From the IMG/VR virus record IMGVR_UViG_3300044715_000581, positions 1 through 34,094 of that record: 34,094 nt of DNA. One strand, written 5' to 3'. This stretch comes from a virus. Below are positions 20,946 through 28,882 of the stretch, piece after piece (the stretch's first letter is position 1; each line of letters opens with the position of its first letter). A model generated the notes under the pieces. That model was not told where the DNA came from, did no database searches, and saw nothing but the letters and a program-made list of their open reading frames with translations. The translations under genes and the position numbers were made by a program.

Positions 20946-22279
20946 TTGTTTAAAGGATTAAGCATTGAATCAATTTGAGCCGTTGTTAAAAAAGGAAACG
21001 AGGCCCCTATAATTGCTCGACCAGTGCCAGACGGATAAACTCCGGCCGTTATGTTTGCAATGATCTCATTTAACGATGCGATTTGAGCTCCATTTAATGC
21101 CGTAGCTGCGACGTTTATGTTTTCCTCAACAGCTGGAGCCGCAGAAACATTTACATCGGGCAAAGCGCTTGTTTGAACACTTGCCGCAGAGTTTAATTCC
21201 AAAGGTAAAATCGAAACAGGCTTCCCGATTAATCTCGAGAATTGTTCTTCGAAAACAATTCGATCAGGTTCCGTTTCACTATTGTAAATAATATAGGCCT
21301 CAATTAATTCGGAACTTGTTGCCAAACTTCCCGGCTGCAGAACTCCGGCCAAAATATTCGGAATCGCGAAACATTTTACTATCGCTTGCTCAACTGACTT
21401 CTCGTGGTATTCAAATCGATTATCGACTCCCGAACCAGCATTAAAAGGCGTAAAAGTTGGCGCTTGCTGGCCCGCTTCGACTTCAACGTACATTATATTT
21501 CCAGCCCCGTCGGCCCCTTGAAATTCAGTTAATACACGTTGTTTTTCAAATCGAATGTTTTCCGATTCACTAACGCCGTAATCGATATACATTCCCGAGC
21601 TTGTAAATGAAGTTCGAATGTTTTTGTTTTTATAAAGTTTCGCTTGGTAATCTGTTTCGATATCTTCAGCAACAGGATCAGCGAGCCCAACGGGATAAGC
21701 ATTAAAACCAGCTTGCGAATACCAAAGAACTTGCCCCGGATATTTAGAAACTTTTTCCGCGTAACTTATCCCCTCAAGTTCGTTAATTTCTTCGATTACT
21801 TTTGTGGGATTAAATCGATTTAAATAAACAATATCCGCGCGATTAAACTTGCTTGTTTGACTCGATCCGTCCCAATTGTTATAATATGCAATTTGCCCAT
21901 TTAAAGCGAGCCTCGTGTCCTGAAACGGCATATAATTTCGCTCTGTAATTTGGCCCAAACCGTTATATTTTACATGGATTGCAAAACCATATAACGCAGC
22001 GTAATCATTTGCGCATAAATTCAAAAGTTTATCCATCGTAACCCCGTTTCTATTTGTAACGGATTTATAAATTAATGGATCAGAAAAACCACGCCCAACG
22101 ATAAACCTTTTAAATCGATTTACGCACCTTGTTGCAACCCCAGAACAGGCAATTAAATCGACCATTCTTTGAGGATACGCATTATCGGAATCCCAGCCGA
22201 GAATTTTTTCCTGTTTTAACGAAGTTATAATTAATCTTTTATTACTTCTCGGTATTGTTATTCGGCTGCCGTGTTCCAT
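20942..22279 (-). CDS. Portal protein
   Basis: The 445 residues follow the portal pattern: an N-terminal IITSLKQEKILGWDSDN, a helical wing (LNLCANDYAALYGFAIHVKY), a beta part with NRADIVYLNRFNP, and a helical stem region (VEQAIVKCFAIPNILAGVL). The C-terminus is Ala-rich with an added domain (TAGVYPSGTGRAIIGASFPF). The portal forms the ring for DNA entry and tail attachment. It is unusually far from the terminase, lying after capsid and tail tube in transcription order. Confidence 0.8.
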   Translation of the reverse strand: MEHGSRITIPRSNKRLIITSLKQEKILGWDSDNAYPQRMVDLIACSGVATRCVNRFKRFIVGRGFSDPLIYKSVTNRNGVTMDKLLNLCANDYAALYGFAIHVKYNGLGQITERNYMPFQDTRLALNGQIAYYNNWDGSSQTSKFNRADIVYLNRFNPTKVIEEINELEGISYAEKVSKYPGQVLWYSQAGFNAYPVGLADPVAEDIETDYQAKLYKNKNIRTSFTSSGMYIDYGVSESENIRFEKQRVLTEFQGADGAGNIMYVEVEAGQQAPTFTPFNAGSGVDNRFEYHEKSVEQAIVKCFAIPNILAGVLQPGSLATSSELIEAYIIYNSETEPDRIVFEEQFSRLIGKPVSILPLELNSAASVQTSALPDVNVSAAPAVEENINVAATALNGAQIASLNEIIANITAGVYPSGTGRAIIGASFPFLTTAQIDSMLNPLNK

Positions 22280-22298
22280 TTCAAAATAAATGTTTTAA

Positions 22299-22850
22299 TT
22301 AAATTGTTTTTTTTGGTAATCTACCGCCTCTTTTTTTTGTGATCTTCGAAAGTTTTGGAGCTACAAATTTAGCGGGATCAATTAACGAATCTTCATTAAT
22401 TGCATCTGGCAAAGTTTCCGAAACAATTTCTTTTTTTGCTGGTTTTTCAATCAATTGAAAGAACTTCGAGAACTGCGGATTTAATTTTAAAATCGCATCA
22501 ATTTTTTCGTCAGTAGCGTTCTCAATTGTAATCGTATCAGGGCTTCCAAACATTCTAAACGATGTCGTAAGCATTTTATATTTTTTTAAAATTGCCATTT
22601 TTTTTATATTAAATTGTTTTAACTCTACAGGCAAATTTAATGAATTATCCCAGCCCTCGCCAGATGTCGAAATTTTCTTCAATTCAAAGAAAGCATCCAC
22701 CGCACATTGAAAGCATCGTGATCCTCGTGGTTCACGCCCTGTAACGGCCGTATAAATTACAAAAACCCTTTGCATCGCATTCGGATTTCTCGAATGTAGC
22801 AAAGGGCCTTTTAATTCGTCCAGCTCCGTTTTTAGCTGGTTTAAAATCAT
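22299..22850 (-). CDS. Hypothetical structural-module protein, 183 aa
   Basis: No family is recognised. A CFQCAVDAFFEL motif near residue 45 follows basic REPRGSR. A second segment (KKYKMLTTSFRMFGSPDTI) precedes an acidic middle and a Lys/Arg-rich C-terminus (KKRGGRLPKKT). The gene lies between tail tube and portal, overlapping the tube gene by 4 bases. It may be an internal head or connector protein. Confidence 0.6.
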   Translation of the reverse strand: MILNQLKTELDELKGPLLHSRNPNAMQRVFVIYTAVTGREPRGSRCFQCAVDAFFELKKISTSGEGWDNSLNLPVELKQFNIKKMAILKKYKMLTTSFRMFGSPDTITIENATDEKIDAILKLNPQFSKFFQLIEKPAKKEIVSETLPDAINEDSLIDPAKFVAPKLSKITKKRGGRLPKKTI

Positions 22851-23431
22851 ACGTTAAACAAACTTTCCAAAAATGCTTTTGTAGTCGCGTAATCCGTATC
22901 GAATAATGTTGCCGGTAAATACGGCTCCTTAATTTGCTCCGAAGAACTTAAAGTAATCGTATACGCACCTTGAGTTTCTGCATCGTTTACAATACGCTCC
23001 ATGACGTTAATTGTAAGTCCTGAACGCAATCCATAGATCTCGAAAGGAACCTCGCCAGTCGATCCTTTATAATTGTTTTCTACAATCGCAACCATTTTTG
23101 TATTCGTCATAAATTCCAACTGCTGTTTTATCACGCTTGCATTATCGAATACTCTAAAAATACATTCGTGATTAAAAGTGTTTGAATATCTCGCTTTTAC
23201 CAAAGAACTTTTTGGATCAATCGAATTATTTTTACCCTCAATACGATATAACGCAGCTCCAGCCACAAGGGTAAAACTTTCAATTAAATTTGGATTTAAT
23301 AAATCCTCCGTAATCGTTGCAATATCAGCGAAATTCACCAAGTACAACATATCTTTTACGCCAGCCGAAATCGGCTTCGTACAATCTAAAAAAACATCGG
23401 CATTAATACCGGGACAACTTACGCTTGGCAT
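22847..23431 (-). CDS. Major tail tube-like protein, 194 aa
   Basis: The N-terminus SVSCPGINADVFLDCTKPIS is characteristic of an abundant Bacteroidota phage tail protein, continuing with LYLVNFADIATITEDL, RIEGKNNSIDPKSSLVKARY and TNTKMVAIVENNYKG. Size and beta-rich composition fit the protein that stacks into the tail tube. It is placed just after the capsid gene, behind an intrinsic terminator that may set the ratio of the two products. Confidence 0.65.
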   Translation of the reverse strand: MPSVSCPGINADVFLDCTKPISAGVKDMLYLVNFADIATITEDLLNPNLIESFTLVAGAALYRIEGKNNSIDPKSSLVKARYSNTFNHECIFRVFDNASVIKQQLEFMTNTKMVAIVENNYKGSTGEVPFEIYGLRSGLTINVMERIVNDAETQGAYTITLSSSEQIKEPYLPATLFDTDYATTKAFLESLFNV

Positions 23432-23456
23432 AGTTTTTTATTTTATTTAATTAGTG

Positions 23457-23486
23457 AAAAATGCGGGGAAAAATAAATTTCCCCGC
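23457..23486 (-). terminator. Intrinsic terminator between capsid and tail tube genes
   Basis: On the minus strand a perfect 9-base stem GCGGGGAAA/TTTCCCCGC (23463-23471 with 23478-23486) and a 6-base loop are followed by ATTTTTC. It is a strong hairpin inside the late operon. A partly leaky terminator here would raise capsid mRNA over the downstream genes. Confidence 0.8.
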
Positions 23487-23493
23487 GAATTAA

Positions 23494-24546
23494 TTAATAC
23501 GCAACTTGAATTAAATAATCTTGCATCAATTTAGCATCTACACGATACTTTCCTTTGAAATTATTTAGTTCGGTATCTTCCGAATAATAAACTTTGAAAG
23601 TTTCAGCATCCGCAAGTTTATCGCTTCCGACTGCCAAGTTCATTTTGGTTGTAAGTAGCGCGCGGTGTGGCAAATCGTAAGTAGTTCCGTTATCAAAATC
23701 CGATTGAATCGTGCGATCCCAGAAATCCATTCCGTAAATAGTTACATTCCTGTAACGCAATGTAGAATAGCCGTTTTCAATGCGAATAAACGACGCATCG
23801 TTTCCTTGACTTTCAAGGTATGCAGCGTAATTTTCTAATAACGTAGTGGTGCAAATAATAATTTTATCTGGCGCACTTTTTAATCTGGAATCCGCTTTTT
23901 CTAGTAACTGCTGAAAAGTTCTAAATGCTTTTGACGCATTCAAAACTAATTGATTTGCTTTTGTTGCCGCAGCGTTTTCGGTAATTGGAACTAATCGTTC
24001 AGGACTTGCCGCAACAACCGCAAAAATTTGTTTCCAAATTCCATCGATAATATTGTAATCGGTCAAAGAAACCCCGTTCTTAATTACACCGCCACCCGAA
24101 ACATTATCCGCATCTTTATCATTAAACCAAATGATACGAAGTAAATCTTCTTGAGCCGCTGCCGTCATACGCTCAACAACAAACGAAGCGATTGTAGTTC
24201 CCGTTACGTCCGAACGATCCATTCCTAACTTTTGAGCATAAACCCAAAAAGAATTTAAAAGATCTTCCGCACATAACTGCAGCCAGATTTTTAAATTTTC
24301 AGGCTCCCAAAACTTTTCCGTCATTGGGATATTATTACTCGAAACTCCAGAACCGCAGCCCGCATCTTTCTTTGTAATTTTCGACAAAGTTCCTAAAAAC
24401 GGAATTTGTTTTTTAGTTACTATTCCGTCATAAACCGTCATTAAATCAGCGACCGCTGGATTTTCGAAAATACTTTCGATAACTGCCTCGCCGATATCTT
24501 TTGCCTCTTGACCGTTAAAGGTCAAATCCGATGGATTTAAAATCAT
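23494..24546 (-). CDS. Major capsid protein
   Basis: The 350 residues lie directly after the prohead protease, as expected for an HK97-fold capsid subunit. Segments include NPSDLTFNGQEAKDIGEAVI, a long helix with ERMTAAAQEDLLRIIWF, the P-domain-like IICTTTLLENYAAYLESQ and RYRNVTIYGMDFWDR, and an ending of TFKVYYSEDTE and RVDAKLMQDYLIQVAY. The N-terminal part lacks a long scaffold-like delta domain. This fits the scaffold-like C-terminus of the neighbouring protease. A strong terminator follows. Confidence 0.8.
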   Translation of the reverse strand: MILNPSDLTFNGQEAKDIGEAVIESIFENPAVADLMTVYDGIVTKKQIPFLGTLSKITKKDAGCGSGVSSNNIPMTEKFWEPENLKIWLQLCAEDLLNSFWVYAQKLGMDRSDVTGTTIASFVVERMTAAAQEDLLRIIWFNDKDADNVSGGGVIKNGVSLTDYNIIDGIWKQIFAVVAASPERLVPITENAAATKANQLVLNASKAFRTFQQLLEKADSRLKSAPDKIIICTTTLLENYAAYLESQGNDASFIRIENGYSTLRYRNVTIYGMDFWDRTIQSDFDNGTTYDLPHRALLTTKMNLAVGSDKLADAETFKVYYSEDTELNNFKGKYRVDAKLMQDYLIQVAY

Positions 24547-24580
24547 TATTTTATTTATTAAAAGTTAATTAAAATTTGAA

Positions 24581-25648
24581 TTATTTGCTTGCGCGCTGGT
24601 TTGGTTTGATCTGCGACTTATCGAATGAAGATACCGCTTTCGTTTTGCTTGCACCCTCCGCACGACCCGGTCCTGTTTGCACCGTTCTTTGTGCTTTTGC
24701 ACTTGGAGTAAAATCGCCAGTAATCGAAGATAAATTTGCGATGATAGGTTGAACTTCCGCAAGTGCCGTTTCAAGTTCTGTAATTCTCGCTTGTAATTCT
24801 TGCACCGATTGAGCCGCTACGGGATTGATCTCCGTAATTAAACCTCCAACGGTAACGATTACCATTCCAGTATCGAGCGTATGCGTTCCATCGGGCGCAT
24901 ACTCGCCTGTTTCTGTCAAATAAACTTCGTCCCCGATTGCTGGTTCCGTTGCTTCAGTTGAAATAAAAATCGCAGTACCGTCCTCAAGTACCGCATCGAG
25001 ATTTTTTACAGCCTCGCCAGAAAGTGCTTTCAACGCTCTTTTTGCTATCGCTTTAAAGTTTTGTAAATTAAAATTTGGCTTGTTCATTTTTGGATTAATT
25101 AAATTATTATTTAAATTGTTTTCTTTATAAAGTGCAACCGCTTTCATCGTGTCTATTACTTCCGTTGCGAAGCCCATTTTCACGGCCTCACTCGCTGAAT
25201 AATAACTTTCGACTTTCATCCAGTTTAAAATTTCAGCGATTTCAATTCCTATTTTTTTGGAATAAAATTTCGCCAGCATTTTTTCTTCCTCTTTTAGCAT
25301 TGACGCATATTTCTGCATCGAGGCTGCATCGCCCTCATTTGCGCCCCACGGGTTATGGATCATAAATTCGCTATTGCTCGTGATCTTCCTAACTGGAGCC
25401 GCTAAAAATATAACCGTTGCAATTGATTTGCATTCGCCCTCCGCAATTGTTTCCAGATTAAAACCTAATTGTTTGGCTTGCGAAACTAAGTAATCGTAAA
25501 TCGCATATCCTTCGGAAACAAAACCGCCCGGCGAATGAATGTGAGCCGTTACCGTTTCCCCTGAATGTACCTCGCCAAGCTGCTCAATAACATTTTTTAA
25601 AAAAACGTCTTGGCCGATAACTCCGTACAAATAAATGTGATGATTCAT
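24581..25648 (-). CDS. ClpP-type prohead protease fused to a scaffold-like domain
   Basis: The 355 residues begin with a ClpP/S14 serine protease: VTAHIHSPGGFVSEGYAIYD, the nucleophile S75 in GECKSIATVIFLAAP, H98 in SEFMIHNPWG, and SYYSASEAVKMGFA. After a linker near residue 180 come a beta domain (AVLEDGTAIFIS to VIVTVGGLITEI, about 219-273) and a coiled coil (SVQELQARITELETALAEVQ), ending in a basic unstructured tail. The C-terminal half probably works as an internal scaffold that the protease removes. An ATG at codon 188, after an AT-rich leader, could start a separate scaffold product as in lambda C/Nu3. Confidence 0.82.
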   Translation of the reverse strand: MNHHIYLYGVIGQDVFLKNVIEQLGEVHSGETVTAHIHSPGGFVSEGYAIYDYLVSQAKQLGFNLETIAEGECKSIATVIFLAAPVRKITSNSEFMIHNPWGANEGDAASMQKYASMLKEEEKMLAKFYSKKIGIEIAEILNWMKVESYYSASEAVKMGFATEVIDTMKAVALYKENNLNNNLINPKMNKPNFNLQNFKAIAKRALKALSGEAVKNLDAVLEDGTAIFISTEATEPAIGDEVYLTETGEYAPDGTHTLDTGMVIVTVGGLITEINPVAAQSVQELQARITELETALAEVQPIIANLSSITGDFTPSAKAQRTVQTGPGRAEGASKTKAVSSFDKSQIKPNQRASK

Positions 25649-25701
25649 TTCGTAAAAGTATTTTAATAGTTAAATTGAAAGTTTATCATTAAAGTCGTAA
25701 A

Positions 25702-25953
25702 TCATTTTTCATCGATCCATTTAATCGCCCGATAAATTGTTTGGATCCCGCAGTTATATTTATTCGCCGCATTATAGATTGCATCCATTCTCGTTTGTCC
25801 TATCTTTTGAAAGGTATCGACATCGAAATAAATGTTTCGATATTTAATTGCAAAAGGTTCTATTAATCCCGCCTTATAAAGGGAAATTATTTCGCCAGTT
25901 TCGCTTAATCTTTTAATTATTTCGAGCCGAGTTTCTTTCTTAAATTGTTCCAT
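25702..25953 (-). CDS. Small HTH-like protein, 83 aa
   Basis: The C-terminal part (RMDAIYNAANKYNCGIQTIY, then RAIKWIDEK) has the look of a helix-turn-helix; the N-terminus is helical and charged. It overlaps the tape measure gene by 14 bases. A DNA-binding protein between tape measure and protease is out of place, so it may be a late regulator. No family name can be given. Confidence 0.6.
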   Translation of the reverse strand: MEQFKKETRLEIIKRLSETGEIISLYKAGLIEPFAIKYRNIYFDVDTFQKIGQTRMDAIYNAANKYNCGIQTIYRAIKWIDEK

Positions 25954-28861
25954 TTACACGAACCTCCGAATAATCGGATTGTTTTTTGTTTATATCGGTA
26001 ACCTTAACGATAGGAGAAATGCCCGAGATTGCCGCAATAAGCCGATCAGTCGAATCATTTGCTGCCGTTGGTATATTTCCGCTCCCGAAGTTAATTACTC
26101 CCGTAGCGAATCGATTTCTTGTATTCAGGAATTCCAATAAGCCGGGATAATTACTTTGCGCAAATGCCGTTCCCCTTGCCGTAATTACCGATTCGCCCTT
26201 TGAAAGCCTTGCGGGGATGGAATCGCTAGTTTCCGTTCCCGGTCCATTTAGGCCCACAACACCGCCAGCAAAACCCGGAGCCGCTGGTGGTTTCTGGGAT
26301 CTTATCGCTGCGATTTGTGCTGCCGTTGTGGCCCCTACTAAAATAGCCGCAATCGCTCCAGCAATCGGCCCAAGTTGAAAGGCCTGAATAATACCCTGTG
26401 CCGCACCGATTAACGCTTGCGTGATCTGGAACGCTTTCTGCGATTCGAATTCTTTTTTGGCAATTTCGTATCGATCCCTTGCAGCCTTTCGTTCAATTTC
26501 TTTTATTCTTTTTGCTTTGTCCTCCTCGTTTAAACTTGAATTATTTACCGCCTCGATTTCTAATTGTGCGTTTGCATCAATTGCGTTTTTTTGTGCTTCA
26601 AACCTCAACGAAACAATTTCCTGAACTTGCGCAAGTCCGCTGCTAATTGCGTCGATTGCTTTTTGAGCGTTTTCAATACCCTCGTCAGACAGGCCCAACG
26701 CCTCGCCAAATGTAGGTTCGTCAGGTTTTACCTCGCCCAGTCCTTTTCGAGCTGCAGCCAGTGCGTTTTTAATTGTTTCTATTCCTTGTAACTCGGCTTT
26801 TGTTTGTGCTCCCTCGGGACCTAAAAACGCCAATGTTAATGCGAGTTGATCTTCTAACGCCTTAATTTGTAAATCTAATTTTGCAGTTTGTTTTTCGGCT
26901 TCAGTTTGCAAACTTAAATCGACCGCATCCTGATCCAATTTTAACTGCGCATTATTTGCCGCAATTGCATTGTTAAATTCTTCCGCAGAAAAACCGTCTT
27001 TTATTTTTTGGATTTCCGCTTGTTTAATTCTTTCGATTTCAACTTCCGTTGCCCCTTGCTTTTTTAATGCAGCGGATCGCCCAGCAAATGAATTTTCGAA
27101 AACAGCCAAACGATTTGTTAACGAATCTTTTTCGATTGCTAGTAATTGAGCCTGAACGCCCAATTCATTGTCGACCCTCGTTTGTTCTAAATCGGCAGCG
27201 GCTTTTTTTGCATCTTCGTCAAACTTTTTTAATGCCGCTTCTTTTTGTTTTTCAATTGCCTCGCGAAGTTTAATTTCTTTATCGCCGTTGCCTTTTAAAA
27301 CTGCCGCTTTATCTTCGAAAGTTTTTGCTAATTTTTCCCTTGCGCTTAAATTAAATTCATTCTCAAGCGATGCAAGATCTGAATTATATTTTTTTCTTGC
27401 TGCAATCGCATCCTCGCCAGCCTTTTTATTTGCTGCTTTTATTTCGTCATTTTTTGCCGTTTCAATTGCAATATCTTTCGCAGCCGTTTCAGTTTTTGAA
27501 TCCAAAACTTTTCCCTGTAACGCTTGAATTTCACGACTTAAAGCGATTTGATCCTTTGCGCTGGCTTTTGCCGCTACCGCTAATTTTAATTGCGCTTCTA
27601 ATTGCAATATTAATTTAGCTGTGGACTCCTCGAAACTTTTTGCTTTTGCTCTTTCTAGTTCTACCGTACTTTTTCCAGCCGCAGAAACTAATTTAATTTG
27701 TCTATCGTAAGTTGCGCCAATTATTGAATTATACCTATCGTAAGAATCTCTCGCAGAATCAATTGCAGCCGCTTGTTTTTTGTATTGTTCGGCTGCAGCG
27801 CTTGCCGCCCTTTCTTGCTCGGTAGTCAAACCTAAAAAGTCCGTAATAGAATTTTTAATGTCGTCAAAATAAACAATTAACGCAACTATTCCAGCAACCA
27901 ACAAAGCGACTCCGGCCGTTGCAATCGCCCACGCAACCCCTGAAGCAACACCGAATGCCGTAGTAATTCCAGTTAATACCGTAGTTCCAAAAGTTAAAAC
28001 AGCATTTCCCGCAATTAAACTTTTTTGCGAGATCATCGAGAAAGTATCTATAATCGCACCCTTTTCTTTAACGATATTTGCGATCTGTTGCCCTATTGCC
28101 AACGACTTTACACTTGCCGCCATTGCTTCAGTAACGTTTTTATTCTCACCGAATGCCAAAGTAACCAACTGCGATGCCGATGCTGCAGCTCCAGCCGTAG
28201 CGATTGTATCTTCAAAAGTTCTTTTCGCTGGGTTCTTTGGTTCCTTGTTACCGAACTCGTCGAGTTTGCCCTCTAACTGACCGATAGAAAGGCCCAAATT
28301 GTCCGCCTCATCCTTTGCCTCTTTAAACTGAATTGAATCGACGTTGGTCGTTTGTATTATTTTTTGAAGATCTGCAAGTTTCGCCCGCATACCCTCCAAA
28401 GTATTTCCGTAATTTCCTACGTTTTGATTTCCTACGTTGATCCCAGCATTAAAATCGAGAATTCCTTTCTTTGCGTTATCGACTTGCTTTTGTGCTTGGA
28501 AATAGGCCTCCGTAACTTGAAATGTCCCGTCTGCGTTTTGCTGCAAAGTTCCAGTTAAATTTTTTAACTCAATTTCTGCAAGTTGAAAGTTTCGTAAAAG
28601 TTGTTCGTAGGAATTTTCATTTGCGTTAACGGCCTGTGCTTGGATCAATAACTGCCGTTCATTGTTTGCAATTTCTTTCGTTAGGAATTTAATATCCGTT
28701 GCCCTTTTTACATAGGCTTCGGAAATATATTGTTCGTCGGCTAAAAGTTTTTTATTTTCCTCTTTTAATCCCGCAACCTGATTTTTTAATTCAGCCGTTT
28801 TTTTAATTACGTCCTCGGATTTAAATTGAATATCTAATATTAAAGTTTGCGTTTCGGCCAT
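25940..28861 (-). CDS. Tape measure protein, 973 aa
   Basis: This protein sets tail length and helps DNA entry. It is by far the longest in the window. Residues about 1-210 and 350-790 are long Ala/Lys/Glu-rich coiled coils. A hydrophobic stretch at about 285-335 (TGITTAFGVASGVAWAIATA, then GVALLVAGIVALIVYF) would insert in the host membrane. A second hydrophobic region follows (LGPIAGAIAAILVGATTAAQ). The end has the typical GFAGGVVGLNGPGTETSDSI and RLSKGESVITA motifs. With 973 residues at about 0.15 nm each, the tail would be roughly 145 nm (inference). Confidence 0.92.
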   Translation of the reverse strand: MAETQTLILDIQFKSEDVIKKTAELKNQVAGLKEENKKLLADEQYISEAYVKRATDIKFLTKEIANNERQLLIQAQAVNANENSYEQLLRNFQLAEIELKNLTGTLQQNADGTFQVTEAYFQAQKQVDNAKKGILDFNAGINVGNQNVGNYGNTLEGMRAKLADLQKIIQTTNVDSIQFKEAKDEADNLGLSIGQLEGKLDEFGNKEPKNPAKRTFEDTIATAGAAASASQLVTLAFGENKNVTEAMAASVKSLAIGQQIANIVKEKGAIIDTFSMISQKSLIAGNAVLTFGTTVLTGITTAFGVASGVAWAIATAGVALLVAGIVALIVYFDDIKNSITDFLGLTTEQERAASAAAEQYKKQAAAIDSARDSYDRYNSIIGATYDRQIKLVSAAGKSTVELERAKAKSFEESTAKLILQLEAQLKLAVAAKASAKDQIALSREIQALQGKVLDSKTETAAKDIAIETAKNDEIKAANKKAGEDAIAARKKYNSDLASLENEFNLSAREKLAKTFEDKAAVLKGNGDKEIKLREAIEKQKEAALKKFDEDAKKAAADLEQTRVDNELGVQAQLLAIEKDSLTNRLAVFENSFAGRSAALKKQGATEVEIERIKQAEIQKIKDGFSAEEFNNAIAANNAQLKLDQDAVDLSLQTEAEKQTAKLDLQIKALEDQLALTLAFLGPEGAQTKAELQGIETIKNALAAARKGLGEVKPDEPTFGEALGLSDEGIENAQKAIDAISSGLAQVQEIVSLRFEAQKNAIDANAQLEIEAVNNSSLNEEDKAKRIKEIERKAARDRYEIAKKEFESQKAFQITQALIGAAQGIIQAFQLGPIAGAIAAILVGATTAAQIAAIRSQKPPAAPGFAGGVVGLNGPGTETSDSIPARLSKGESVITARGTAFAQSNYPGLLEFLNTRNRFATGVINFGSGNIPTAANDSTDRLIAAISGISPIVKVTDINKKQSDYSEVRVNGTI

Positions 28862-28882
28862 TTTTTTAAATGTTTTAATTAA

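Noticed and set aside
24565-24774. Separate 69-aa frame at the end of the protease-scaffold gene
   Set aside because: It lies in another frame of the same strand inside the scaffold coding region, with a basic low-complexity sequence and no start context. Another frame with a recognisable domain explains these bases.
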